Positions 11,389-22,636 of a stretch of DNA of 64,000 nucleotides are shown here, piece by piece. The stretch is from NCBI GenBank assembly GCA_902806575.1, contig CADCXD010000018.1, forward strand, positions 868,001 to 932,000, in the 5' to 3' direction. The notes beneath the pieces are model-generated. The model worked only from the letters and a program-made list of their open reading frames with translations, did not search any database and had not been told where the DNA came from. The position numbers and the translations under genes are program-made. The DNA is from Jackrogersella multiformis (taxonomy: Eukaryota > Ascomycota > Sordariomycetes > Xylariales > Hypoxylaceae). How positions within the stretch are numbered: position 1 is the first letter of the stretch; each line of letters starts with the position of its first letter.

Positions 11389-12697
11389 ATGTTGGCAAGA
11401 TCTTGCCTGCGCTCTACGCGCATCTTAAACGGCGCCAGAAATGGCGCGACCGCCCTCACCAAGGTACGAATTGAACTGACGCTGCCCGAAATACCGTCTG
11501 ATAACTTCAACCACCACCGCTGTTGACTTGGAGATTTTATATGATGAGACTTCATATAATCGAGTCAATAATGAATATATACGTAGCTAACCATCGTCGC
11601 TCTACAGCGGTCCATCTCGACATCGAACTCCGGAGCCTTTACCGAATCCCCTATGAAATTAAACGTCGCCGCCGCCGCTTCTACAGCTCTCGCTATCGGA
11701 TCTGTAGCCTGGTATTATCATCTCTATGGATCCACCGCCCACGCCATGACACCTGCTGAGGAAGGGTAGGTTTTTTTAATTTCCTGATACGAGGAGAAGC
11801 TATTTGATCTGTCCTTCTCTATTTATCTTAGAAAGGCAGATCGGACTTGTCCGCTCTCCCACATCATACGCCGACGAAGCTAATGTGTCAAACTAGTTTA
11901 CACTCAACAGCATACCCATGGGTTCACCAGCAGTGGTTGAAGACTTTCGACCATCAAGCGTAAGTACCAACCTCGTTTATCTCTTTGGTTTTATCTTTTA
12001 TCCTTTCTCACCGGCTATCAGGCTTCGTCGAGGTTTCCAGGTCTACCGTGAAGTCTGCGCGGCGTGCCATTCGCTCAGCCGAATTCCTTACCGAACGCTA
12101 GTCGGAACCGTGTTGACGGTAGATGAGGCGAAAGCACTAGCGGAGGAGAATGAATACGACACAGAACCCAACGACGAGGGCGAGATCGAGAAGCGACCCG
12201 GAAAGCTATCGGACTACATCCCCGCCCCGTATAAAAATGATGAGGCTGCTCGAGCTGCCAACAACGGTGCTCTCCCTCCCGATCTAAGCTTGATTATCAA
12301 GGGGCGTCACGGCGGTTGCGACTATATATTCAGCTTGTTGACCGGATACCCTGATGAGCCCCCAGCAGGTGCTCAGGTCGGTGCCGGCCTAAATTTCAAC
12401 CCTTACTTCCCAGGAACCGGCATCGCTATGGCCCGTGTCTTGTATGATGGCCTCGTAGAGTACGAGGATGAGACCCCGGCATCCTCGTCCCAGATGGCCA
12501 AGGATGTGGTGGAATTTCTCAACTGGGCAGCGGAACCCGAGATGGACGACCGAAAGCGAATGGGTGTGAAGGTTTTGACTGTCACCACCATCCTCTTCGC
12601 TCTGAGTGTCTGGGTTAAGCGGTACAAGTGGTCGACACTCAAGTCCAGGAAGATTGTGTACGACCCGCCTAAGGCGTCTAATAATGTACGTATGTAA
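11389..12697 (+). CDS. cyt1: cytochrome c1, heme protein of complex III
   Basis: Carries electrons from the Rieske protein to cytochrome c in the mitochondrial bc1 complex. Four exons: 11389-11463, 11608-11765, 11897-11959 and 12022-12697, giving 323 residues. Exon 1 (MLARSCLRSTRILNGARN) is an Arg-rich mitochondrial presequence. Exon 2 adds a hydrophobic sorting segment and YYHLYGSTAHAMTPAEEG. Exon 3 begins so that LHSTAYPWVHQQWLKTFDH reads through in frame. The heme motif CAACH is at residues 111-115, the axial Met lies in GTGIAMARVLYDG, and a C-terminal membrane anchor (near LTVTTILFALSVWV) precedes the basic tail. The acceptor of exon 3 (CTAG at 11893-11896) was preferred over a nearby CAG because only it restores the conserved LH(S/A)T segment. 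Confidence 0.95.
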
Positions 12698-13833
12698 AGG
12701 CGTTCGCTGCTGTATGTATTACTAAGCCACCCTTCCGCTCCTTTGTCATGGCAAGGGGAGAAGAAAAATACACTAGACCACCAGGGGTTGGGGTGATCCT
12801 GAGTCGCGACTCTAGAGTGTATATCAAGTTCCTAAATTTTAGACGTTCAGAGAAGTTTATCACTTGATGAAGTACACAGGCGACTTGATGGTGAATGCAT
12901 GTGAGAGGTCGTTTTCTCTCAACTCGATCAATATTCTTACACTTCAACTACCTACCTAGGTACCTAGGTATACATGGAGAGACGAGCTTCCTTGTTATAA
13001 GTGATACTGGGTTATTTTTATTTTTCTAAAAAAAAAAAAAAAAAAATATTGAGTCTTGATTGATCAAGATAGCGATAGTTCATCAGAGACGAGGTCCCTT
13101 AAATTAAGAGGCGTAAAGGTGTGGACGTGGAAGACGCTTAAGCCACCTCGACCTTAATCTCTACCGGTACCTATCTACATAGGTCCAGTAGATGGATGGA
13201 TCCCATTGCTTTTTATTTGGTGCCCTACTGTACCTATGAGCATGTCTACCCCTAGGTACCTAGGTAGGTACCTATATCTTACCTCTAGCTACCTCCTATC
13301 CGCCACTATAATAAGCAGACAGCACGCACAACCACCACCTACAACAACAATAAACTTAACATAACACTCACTAAACGCTCTGAACAGCTTGTAATCATAG
13401 GAATAATGCGACCAAGGCCGGAGGGGGGGGGGGGTATTAATTAATCCTCCAGCTTGTCTTTTCAGACAACCAACCTTCACACATTTACAACCAAATTCAA
13501 CCCACTTCCTAACAATATTGCAACATCACCACATCACATCACAATACCACATCACCTCATCAACATATCAACACATCAACATTTCACAACGTAAAAACTT
13601 CAACAAAATTCTACCAAGTCAGGTTTCATTTGTCCCAAGCTCACCTTTCAACCCTCACATATCTTATTCGGTTCTCACGGCTAGTACTTGAAGATTACAC
13701 ATATTCAACCAATCCCCTCAACTATTTAACCGATAGGTACCAAGTAACTCCCGATATACATCGTGGTGAAATACCATCTTTGGCTTCACTTAAGTACTAC
13801 GCTAGGCTTGCGCGACCGCTTTACACCAAGACC
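12698..13833. other. intergenic with repeats and homopolymers
   Basis: Contains TACCTAGGTA copies (about 12949-12972 and 13250-13275), an A18 run (about 13028-13045), a G13 run (about 13421-13433), and an A/C-rich leader with many CACATCA/ACATCAC words (about 13520-13600) just before the glycosylase locus. The frame upstream of 13834 starts with a non-ATG codon and looks like 5' leader. Confidence 0.7.
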
Positions 13834-15731
13834 ATGGGTTCGATATGGCAGGATGACCAAGCTGGGCCGGATGACAAGCCTTACAATAGACTAGTCGACG
13901 ACTACATGTTCGGCTTCGACACTGGAGATGACTCACAACGATGGTACATTGGAGATATCATCCTACGCGGCTGGGGATCAGAGGATGACATCAAGACTTT
14001 CACCCGCCTCAGCTTGCTGCGTGGCTTTGAAGAGTGGCATCAGATGCTCTGCTGTGCGAATGCAATGAGGGAGAAGGCATCCTTCGATAACCCCCTCGAC
14101 GGACAAGACCTTCTCACCTTTCTGTCCAATATCATCCCGTCGTATGGCTCTTCCGATGGAGAACAGGAACCAAAGATTCACCAGAATGGCAACAACGCCA
14201 CGAAGGAGGCCAAATCCATCCAGTCGGGCACAGTTACGGAACAGAAGGGCTCATGTGACGAAAAGACATGCTTGGGTCTGCTCGTCAAGAAGCGCAGAAA
14301 GGATAAGCAATCGCCATTCTGGACCGCACCACAGGCAGGGTCTTCTAAGCAGCAGGAGATTCAGTCGGCAGATGATGTAAACCGATTGGAGAAGATGAGG
14401 AGAAAGGAGAAGAAGAAACAGAAACAGAAGAAAAAGGAGAGGAGAAATGAGATGCGGGTTAAGAAGGCAAAAGCAGTGCATGGTGCGAATATCCTCTCTG
14501 CTCGCACTTCAGCTATAAGCACGGTTCTTCTTGAAACCAATGGAGGTCACCGAAACAACAAGGCTATCAAATCCGAACCAGTCCACGATGACAAGTGGGC
14601 ATCCGGCTCTTCTACTCCCTCTAAGAATCTCGACTTTTCTTTAAAACATCACCGCTCATAGATGGCCAGGAGTCTGTGAGTGGTCCCGGTATCCTGTGCG
14701 ATAATCCTCAGCTACACGAGTCTATAGATACCGAAGCAGGAGAGTCATTGAAACGCTCACAATTGCCGTCAACAACCTCTGGCAACACTGGAACGATGCC
14801 AAGCACAGCTAAGTTGAATCCAGACATATCAGATAAAGACAACAAGCTACAAGAAGGGGCGGATAAGGCTTGTCCCCTGTCACAGGCCCAGAGCCAGACA
14901 CCAAAACGAAAATCCAAGTCACCATATTTCGATACAGTAGACGCACCAAGCCCTCTCAAGGCGAAGCCTCCCCGTCCTCCCCGTGGGACAGTATCTGGTA
15001 TCCCTTTTCCGCGCCTGGACGCCCCAAAATTTGGATTGATTCAAGAAGACCTCGCTGCCGACCCTTTTCGCTTACTCATAGCTGTGACCTTCCTTATACG
15101 TGTCAAGGGAATACACGCAATACCTGTATTCCACGAACTTATGAGCAAATACCCGACGCCAAGAGACCTGGCAGAAGCCGATACGAGCGATATAGTGGTG
15201 ATGATCAAGCACCTCGGGCTAGCATCGGTTCGAGCCGCCGCGATTCAGAAGTACGCACGCATGTGGATAGAGAATCCGCCTCGAGCCGATATCCGGTACG
15301 GCGTGAAGAACTATCCCAGCGTAGGCGACGGGTCCAACATCCGGACGGGAGAGGCCGTAGACCCCGACGACACTAGATCTTCGGCTTGGGAGATTGGTCA
15401 CATGACGCAGGGCCGGTATGCTATCGACAGCTGGAGAATCTTTTGTAGGGATGTCCTTCTCGGCCGGGCGGAAGACTGGAGAGGGAAAGGGCGCGAAGGA
15501 GAGTTCCAGCCCGAGTGGATGCGGGTATTACCTGAGGACAAGGAACTCCGCGCTTGCCTCAGATGGCTCTGGATGAAGGAAGGCTGGGCGTGGGATCCGA
15601 GAACTGGGGAGAAGGATATACTGTCGGAAGATCTGAGGAAGGCAGTCGATGAGGCTAGGGTTGCGTATGATGACGCTGGTGAGCTGAAGATTCTCAACAC
15701 GGAGGTTCTCGCCGGGGAAGGAATTTCTTAG
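13834..15731 (+). CDS. MBD4-like HhH-GPD DNA glycosylase locus (intron join unresolved)
   Basis: The 3' half (frame open from about 14625 to 15731) carries an HhH-GPD glycosylase domain of the MBD4 type. It has a leader KSPYFDTVDAPSPLK, then GLIQEDLAADPFRLLIAVTF, LIKHLGLASVRAAA near the hairpin, and GRYAIDSWRIFC, whose Asp matches the catalytic Asp of MBD4 (GNDSYRIFC). Such enzymes remove T or U from G mispairs, including deaminated 5-methylcytosine. The 5' half is a 275-residue frame from ATG 13834 (ACC before ATG) to TAG 14661. It is acidic at first, then very Lys-rich (about 14390-14470), with a related SPFW motif. The two frames overlap by 37 nt, leave no room for a promoter, and CTCATAG at 14655-14661 looks like an acceptor. 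One gene with an intron is therefore likely. Weak donors at 14483 or 14546 would both keep frame. Two genes, or a frameshift, remain possible. Confidence 0.7.
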
Positions 15732-15999
15732 TATAACGGCACAACTGACACAAGCGTATACCCTATTTCAAAGGGCAGCCATTGATATTCACAACCATAG
15801 CCTCCCTAGCTGGGCTACCTAGGTACTTATAGGAGAATTATTTCACTTAAACTAAATTATGCTGGCCGCCGGAGAGGCAGGCTCACAGAACGTTTCGAAG
15901 ATAAAGCATTAGTGATAAAAATCGAATATGCATATATATCACATCCATGCATGAGTCTTTGTAGTCTCTCTACCTATGCTACCTAGAAAATCCGACGGT

Positions 16000-16819
16000 T
16001 CATTCATCCTTTTCCTCCACCAACCCCTTGGCCACCTCCTGCTTGATAATTGCCTCGAGAATCAGTGCCGTCTTCCGGTCATGGATCTCATCAAGGGCGG
16101 CCGAGGCGCTCATCCAGGCGGCTACCAGGTTGCCCTGGCGGGCGAAGGAAGTCATTCCCCAGTGCTCGGAGTGCAGCTGGCTCCTTCGCAGGTGCTGGTA
16201 GCCCAGCCACGGAAAGCTGTAGGCCAGGTGCAGCTGCATGAGGCTCGGGTGCTCGTCTAGCGACACCAGTGCCTGGCGAAGACACTGCCGGTAGTAGTGC
16301 ACCGACCCGCCTACAAAGCCTACGCACGATCCGAGGAGGAAGCCTATGCTTCCGCTGCCCGTGAATATACCTGCTGCTGCTGCGGTGGCTAGGCCGACAA
16401 GTGCCTGTGTAGGTTGGTTAGTTATTGATATCTGATTGTTAGATCGATTCCGAAGTTGTTTCCTTTTGAGAATTCCGAGAAGAGTGTGGGAGAATATAGA
16501 TCTTATTAGGGGGGGAAAAAAAGGGGGGAAAAAAGGGGGGGGAGACGAACTGCTGTAGAGGAGGCTACAAACATAGAGCGGAACATGTAAAGACCGTGAC
16601 CGCTTTTTATGAGACTAATGTCAGTAATTTTCAATGGCTACCGTTTACAAATACCTTTCATTTACCTGGGTCTACTCCAATTCCCAATCGTCCTTAATAG
16701 TTGGCTGATATGGCTGCCGACTTGGGATGCGGCGCCGACTTCGTAATCAACCTGAAGAGATAGAATTCGTTGTGTTAGTACCGGTACTTTTCCGCGTGTT
16801 GGGCGATCCAATTTACCAT
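16000..16819 (-). CDS. small membrane protein of unknown function
   Basis: I do not recognise the family. Four exons are proposed: 16819-16817 (ATG only), 16751-16666, 16614-16551 and 16404-16000, phase-consistent for 185 residues. The last exon begins ALVGLATAAAAGIFTGSGS and has two short Gly/Ala-rich hydrophobic stretches, likely membrane segments. It is followed by a basic amphipathic region (SVHYYRQCLRQAL) and an Ala-rich, charged C-terminus ending VEEKDE. The donor of intron 3 (GTTCGT) is weak, and that intron contains a strong poly-purine/poly-pyrimidine tract. The gene shares its upstream region with the divergent pyroglutamyl peptidase gene. The last exon is well supported by an open frame and composition; the first two are inference. 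Confidence 0.55.
16507..16543. repeat. alternating G-run/A-run tract
   Basis: Runs of seven G, seven A, six G, six A and eight G on the plus strand. It falls within intron 3 of the minus-strand gene, where it reads as C and T runs before the acceptor. Confidence 0.85.
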
Positions 16820-17766
16820 GGTTGGGAAAATAAACTTCTCCTTCTTTCTTTGATAAAAAATATTTTCTTCTTTCCATTTCTTTTCATAGAATCTATTGTC
16901 AGCATGTACTCTTCTAACATGTACCTACGTACTATATTTTATCCCTTTACTTACATCCTACCTAGGTAGGTACCTAGGTAGGTAATAAGGCCCACTGCAG
17001 ATAGGTACCTAATGTACATCCATTAAACGAAGCAAGGCATAGGACGCCCCAACGCACTAAAGAAACGTTATACTTAAGGTTCTCTATTAGTTGGTAGCAC
17101 AAATCTCGTACAGGCCGCTTAAGCTTAAAGTTTTACCAATCAAATCTTTCAATAATGCCTGCCTAGCTCGGTACCTAAGTAACTTTAACCAACCTCAACT
17201 TTACATCATAATATTTACATAGTAAGGTGGTATCTCACGTTATTTAGCTGGGCTCGATTTTATAGGTTTCTCAGCATTGATAAAGATCGGGGCAATGTGC
17301 AAACTCCCGTACCGCAGAATACAATGACACCGTTCAAGCTAGGCTGTTTCAGCCTAACGTCATATTGATTACCTACCTAGCCTAGGTATGTATGTAGTAG
17401 GTAGGTCGATATGGGTCTATTATGGGGGGGGGCAATACCAGGTATACCAATACAAATCATACATCCATACTACCTAGGCACTTAGGTACCTACATATGTA
17501 GAGTCTAGACAACACACGCGGCACAGTCACGAGTTCCAGGGTTGTCTCTCAGCTGAAGACGAAAACGGCCAACAAGATAATTTACCCCCTCCCTTCCTCC
17601 CACGCTGCCAAGGTACAATGAAGACCCCGCAACTCTCGATATATTTATACACTATACCTAAGTAGTTTTGAATAACCTACTAAACCTCGATCTCGGGGTT
17701 TTTTGTTATACGTCTGTTCCTTAACCCGTTCGGTTCCTCCCGAAAACGCCGTCAGATAGGCGAACG
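16820..17766. repeat. divergent promoter with TACCTAGGTA copies
   Basis: Lies between the minus-strand membrane-protein gene and pyroglutamyl peptidase (+). Repeat copies occur at about 16960-16985, 17370-17405 and 17470-17500. A short C/T-rich stretch (about 17585-17605) comes before the downstream start. No gene is seen. Confidence 0.75.
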
Positions 17767-18701
17767 ATGGGTTCCCTCGACACTTCCAAGGATGAGCTGA
17801 CCGTCTTGGTCACCGGCTTCGGGGTACGTTGCTTGCAACACGCCACCTTGCGGTATTCGGCATCCTTGTCCTCCCCGAATGTCTTAACTAATTTTCCCCG
17901 TAGCCTTTCAAGGCGCAGTATCCTGTGAATCCGGCTTGGGAGATAACCGCATCGCTGCCGGACTACCTGCCGCCTGATCGGGTAAAGGATCCCGCCCGTC
18001 AGACCTTGAACTTACCCGCCGTCCGTATTTTAAAAGACGGCCCGGTCCGCGTCAATTACGAAGTTGTCCGAGAGCTAGTGCCCAAGCTTTGGGACGAGCC
18101 CGAGCAGAAGATCGACTATGTCATTCACATAGGGATGGCCGGCCCGCAACCCGTCTATTCCATCGAGAGACGTGGCCACCGCGACGGTTACGACAAGCCG
18201 GACGTCGACGGTCAGCTTCTTGGGGACGAGCAGAGACGTAAGCGGGAAGGAGACAAGTGGATATGGAAGTGAGTCTGGCTTTGCTACAAGACTCTAAACA
18301 CGACCTGGACTAACTCTACATACATGCATCCAGCGATGTCCCCGCGGAGATCCTAACTGACCTAGATATCGAAAACATCTACAAGCGATGGGTTGAACGG
18401 AGCCCGGTAGGAGTCTCAACTATCACCCCACTGGGGAAAAGAACTAATCACTGACACCTACTGCTGCATAAAGGACAATCTCAGGTTGCAGCTCTCCGAG
18501 GACGCCGGGCGCTATCTATGCGATTTCATCTACTTCTCAAGCTTAGCTCACCTGTACAAGCAGCAAAAGCCCAAGAAGGTAATCTTTTTCCACGTACCCC
18601 TGAATCCCGACGAGGAGTCTCTCCGCCGCGGAAAGGAGCTCGCCTTGCAATTGATCAGGTCTATATGTGAGATTGGGCTCAAAAAGGATCCCGTTCCTTA
18701 A
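17767..18701 (+). CDS. pyroglutamyl-peptidase I (peptidase family C15)
   Basis: Cytosolic cysteine peptidase that removes N-terminal pyroglutamate from peptides. Four exons, 17767-17823, 17904-18268, 18334-18406 and 18474-18701, give 240 residues. The first junction creates VTGFGPF, the family signature at the N-terminus. The catalytic triad is visible as Glu107 (YSIERRG), Cys181 (GRYLCDFIYF) and His205 (VIFFHVPL), in the expected order and spacing relative to bacterial enzymes. The protein is longer than bacterial Pcp (about 215 residues) because of charged insertions such as EQRRKREGDKWIW, usual for filamentous fungi. All three introns have GT-AG borders, and the phases match. Confidence 0.93.
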
Positions 18702-19567
18702 ACTCATGTGGTCAGCGAGGTATTCAGTAGTTGGTCTACCGCGTATGATGTTATATATTTATATATAAGGGCAGTTATATGTAGTCGATAGGGTGAGATT
18801 CAGCCTGTTATTTCCTATCACCTAGAGTAAATATTATATTGGAGAATGAAAGAGATGGTTTCATACCCCTATATCACGAGAACCATTCGAGATAGGTCTC
18901 TAAGAACTTGTATCGGTATACTTCAGTTACCTACCCCATGGGATTTTCTGAAAGGTGTACTGTCGTAGGATTATGAGGAATGTTGGAGATAAAGTGAGAA
19001 AGGGGGGGATATGTTAGCCAACACCTAGAGAGTACATACCTAGGAGGTTAGGTAGGTAAGAAAAGAACGTGAAAGACACGCTTGAGAGGATGATTAAGAT
19101 TTAGCACATCACCAAAACCAACGTTATCTACCTAGGTAGGTAGGTACTTCTTTTCATTCCTACTAGGTACATTAGGTACCTAGGGTAGTCATCGATCGAT
19201 AACACGCTAGTAAGCAAACTTAACATTCTAGGCCGTTATTAGGTAGGCAATTCATGTTCGCCGACTAGCCGGCTTTCTATACCGTCTGCCGTCTGCCCTT
19301 CGCCGATTCCCCAGTTAATTGCTATTTTCGGGGACAACCATAATAGATAACCTGGAACTCGGCGATGTCAATCACACAGCTACACCTTCACTATTTAAGA
19401 AGATAGCAGCCATTTCTCCCTAACCAACCAAAACACAGACTCCATTGCATTCATATTTATCCATCTTCATAATCTACTTACGTACCTGTCACTAATTCCC
19501 ACCCGTCCACCCACGAACACACAAAAACACCATCACCAGTCTCCGGACATTCCAAAAGACGCCCAAT
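18702..19567. other. intergenic with repeats
   Basis: AT-rich 3' flank with a TATATATTTATATATA stretch near 18755, then TACCTAGGTA copies at about 19030-19055 and 19125-19185. The A/C-rich leader of the next small gene runs from about 19420 to 19567. No gene is seen. Confidence 0.7.
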
Positions 19568-19802
19568 ATGTGCATGAAGGCAACGTGCAGTACTTGTGGT
19601 ATGTTGACAATTTGTGGATACACACCTATCTGAGCCAGTGTCTGACATTCTTTTCTTTTACTCATTAGGCAAAACTACGTGGTACGGCTGCGGAAACCAC
19701 ATTCCCTCCGTCCTCGATCACATCTCTCCACAAGACTGGTGCACCTGCGAGCCCAAGGTCGCCGTCCACGGCAAGGAATACCCTCCGAAGGGTCAGGTTT
19801 AA
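19568..19802 (+). CDS. small Cys-rich protein, 54 residues
   Basis: Two exons, 19568-19598 and 19669-19802, with a 70-nt intron (GTATGT donor, CTCATTAG acceptor). The product has Cys at the start (MCMKATCSTCGK), then WYGCGNHIPS, then WCTCEPKV and a YPPKG end. The Cys-x2-Cys and Cys-x-Cys pairs plus one His suggest a small zinc-binding fold. I recall similar short proteins in many filamentous ascomycetes with no assigned function. There is no signal peptide, so it is probably intracellular. The short length and the splice dependence make it easy for gene finders to miss. The clean junction and Cys pattern support a real gene. Confidence 0.75.
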
Positions 19803-20063
19803 AGATGGGGTCATATGCCGGCCGAAACTTAGAGTTGACGGATGGGTGAATAATCATATGTCGATGTTTCATACGTCTCTGAAATAGATAACGTTAATCT
19901 AATTATTTCATTTTATATTTAACCTGGTTATGGTTTCTTGTTGAAGTAGTCATTATTCGTGAAACTCGTCACTCCTTCGCCATGCCATGTCCCCTCTTAT
20001 CTATGATGCCGCGCTTTGCCGTCAGTCGTAAGCTCTATCTCTATATATATCACCTCTCATCGT

Positions 20064-21296
20064 CTAGATCTTCTGACCTTTTCCCCACGCCGCCCTGTGA
20101 TACTGGTTAGGCCACTTTACCTCGACGCCTAGCTCCTGAGCCACGCGTAGAGTGAATTCTGGCTCGCGTAGGTACTGCCGAGCGATCAGCACGAGATCCG
20201 CCTGAGCCTTCTCGCCCTCCTGGACGATGCCCCGTGCCATCTCCGCATTCGTGATCAGCCCGACGGCACCGACCAGCAGGTTCAGGCTCTCCTTCTTCAG
20301 CTCTTCTCGGATCTTGCCCGCGAGGTCGATCTGGGCGTACGGGTGTATAACGAGTTTCTGCGCGGAGTTGTTACCGCCGGAGCTGACGTCGAGCAGGTCG
20401 ATGCCGGCGGCGGGTAGCAGCTTGGCGAGCTGGATGCTCTGCTTTATGCCCCAACTGGGCTCGCCGGCCCACTCCATCCATTCCGTGGCCGAGATGCGCA
20501 GGAATAGTGCCGTAGTATCGGGGATGACGTTGCGGATGGTCTTGATGACTTCGAATAGCAGGCGCGTGCGGTTCTCAAAGCTGCCACCGTAGTCGTCGGA
20601 TCGCTTGTTAGTTAGAGGCGATAGGAATTCGGAAATCAAATAGCCGTGAGCGCCGTGGATCTCGATCACGTCGAAGCCAGCCTCAACCGCTCTCTTCGCC
20701 GCATCCTGGAATGCCTGTACGAGGGACTTGATGTCCTCGACCGTCATAGCCTTCGGATCGGCGTAGCCGTCGGTGAACTTGAGAGCGCTCGGCGCCCAGA
20801 CATTATCTTCCCAGCCATTGTTCTCGGGGGCAGCGACAGCGCGTACCGCATTGCTAGGCATGAGCCACGGGGCAACGGTGCTAGCCTTCCGTCCGGCGTG
20901 GGCGAGCTGAATACCGATCTTCTGGCCCTGAGAGTGCGCGAAGTCGACAATGCGCTTCAGGCCGGCGATCTGGCTGTCCTTCCAGAGGCCAACGTCCTCG
21001 GGGGTGATGCGGCCGTTGGATAGAACACCGGTGGCCTCGACAATGGTCAGGGCCGCGCCGCGGAGGATGAACTGCGACAGGTGCGCAAAGTGCCAATCGG
21101 TGACATGCCCGTCTTCGGCACTATACATACACATAGGAGAGACGACGAAGCGGTTCTGCAGCTCTACGCCCCGGATCTTTAGCGGCTGGAACAGGGTCGG
21201 AGCCGTGGCAGGGTCTAACGCGGTTCCTACGGGAGGGTCCTGGGCGGGGGTAAAGAAAGGGGCGTTGGGAGCCCCCCTATTCACAATGGACGACAT
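20064..21296 (-). CDS. NADH:flavin oxidoreductase, YqjM-type (class III old yellow enzyme)
   Basis: Single-exon 410-residue FMN-dependent ene-reductase that reduces activated C=C bonds using NAD(P)H. The TIM-barrel begins PTLFQPLKIRGVELQNRF after an N-terminal extension of about 30 residues. Class III markers are Cys56 in SPMCMYS, Gln130 in IQLAHAGRKA, and the substrate-binding His214/His217 pair in EIHGAHGYL. SPLTNKRSDDYGGS and the C-terminal LIARQYLREPEF segment follow. The start at 21296 is the first ATG of the open frame. The gene is noticeably more GC-rich in third positions than its neighbours. It diverges from the BTB gene across a 1.7-kb spacer. The natural substrate cannot be told from sequence. 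Confidence 0.95.
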   Translation of the reverse strand: MSSIVNRGAPNAPFFTPAQDPPVGTALDPATAPTLFQPLKIRGVELQNRFVVSPMCMYSAEDGHVTDWHFAHLSQFILRGAALTIVEATGVLSNGRITPEDVGLWKDSQIAGLKRIVDFAHSQGQKIGIQLAHAGRKASTVAPWLMPSNAVRAVAAPENNGWEDNVWAPSALKFTDGYADPKAMTVEDIKSLVQAFQDAAKRAVEAGFDVIEIHGAHGYLISEFLSPLTNKRSDDYGGSFENRTRLLFEVIKTIRNVIPDTTALFLRISATEWMEWAGEPSWGIKQSIQLAKLLPAAGIDLLDVSSGGNNSAQKLVIHPYAQIDLAGKIREELKKESLNLLVGAVGLITNAEMARGIVQEGEKAQADLVLIARQYLREPEFTLRVAQELGVEVKWPNQYHRAAWGKGQKI

Positions 21297-21717
21297 GGTT
21301 CCAGCAATGGATTCTTTCCCTTACACTACCTAGTTATGACCTTTATAATATTGCGGGTGATGGACTAGAATCTCGACGTCGATGTGTATGTTGTCAGATA
21401 TGATGAGATTCAATCTAGTGGCTGTGCCGAGGTATGTGGGGAATGGAGAATGGAGAATGGGAAATTGGAAATCACCCAATACCACCAGGTTTTATATGCA
21501 ACATGATCTAAAAGTGTTCGAAGAGAAAAGAAGCCGAAGGAGGTAAGGGGGAAAGAATGGCCGATATCATTAATACAGTTTTCCGAGGCTGAGTAATAGT
21601 AAGTTGAATTGGTGGTTAATGGCCGGCACCTAGGTAGGCACCTAATAGGTAACCGATTGTCCGGAACGGAGCCGACTCAAATTAGGTAGTGTAATGACGC
21701 TACTTTCTATAATTATA

Positions 21718-21781
21718 GCGATTACAACCTTGGGCGATTACAACCTTGGGCGATTACAACCTTGGGCGATTACAACCTTGG
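21718..21781 (+). repeat. 16-bp tandem minisatellite, 4 copies
   Basis: Four perfect head-to-tail copies of GCGATTACAACCTTGG, ending in GGGAGAGGG. Located about 420 bp upstream of the ene-reductase start codon. Confidence 0.95.
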
Positions 21782-22636
21782 GAGAGGGACGGTTACCTAT
21801 CAGCTATCTTAGGCTGTTGAGCTTAAAAAATGGCTCAAGAACCAATCACGCTACTTGCCGAGTTATCTCCCAGCCCTTTTTATTTTAGGTATTTTAAAAA
21901 GATCCATCGCATACCTACCTTAGGGAGGTACATAGTACTTACCTACCTTTTCAATCTCTCATCAATTTCTCATCACTGAAATCTCTGTTTAATCTATCGT
22001 AGAAAATACACTACACCGCCCGACTCTCCCTAACGCCATCGGCGTTAAACAACATGACTATATTTAAACACCCTATCATTTCAATTGAGTACACATCATC
22101 GTCAGCCTTTTCGCCGTTATGCTTGCTTACACCTTGAGTTGAGGAGTTACATCAAAGACGACCCGGGCCGCGGGCGAAAGAGAATATGAGAGTGGAGAAA
22201 GAGACAGAGATCGATCCCGATTCGTACGCCGTAATAATAATCAGCTGCTTACTATCGGATATACATGCCTAGGCACTATCACCTAAGTAGGTATGAGATC
22301 GCAAATTTTCGGACGAAACTCCATAATCTACACGTGTAGATACCTACCTGTAGTTACCTACCTGGTAGGAATCAGGATTGTTTCTTCTTCACTAACTGTC
22401 ACGATTCACGGCCGTGAAGCCGAAAAGGGCATGGAGTAAGCCGAGCCAGGACCACCATCCTGTTTCTAACCCGCTCTGCCTGCATAAGGGGCTGAACCTG
22501 AAGCAGCCATTCAGATCCGTCAACCCCCAATCCACCGGCGACCCGTCACAAATCTCCCCTAGCCCCCTCTAGCTCCCTCTGCATAGCTCCCCCTGATCTG
22601 TCTCGTCGTCGCAAGGGGTCAACATGGGACATGGGA

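Noticed and set aside
11918..12021. ATG at 11918 as the start of cytochrome c1
   Set aside because: That frame is out of register with the YPWVHQQWLKTFDH segment; the real exon is 11897-11959.
20227..21333. Long plus-strand frames (121-127 residues) opposite the ene-reductase gene
   Set aside because: They are antisense shadows of a GC-rich coding sequence with clear family motifs and have no recognisable features themselves.
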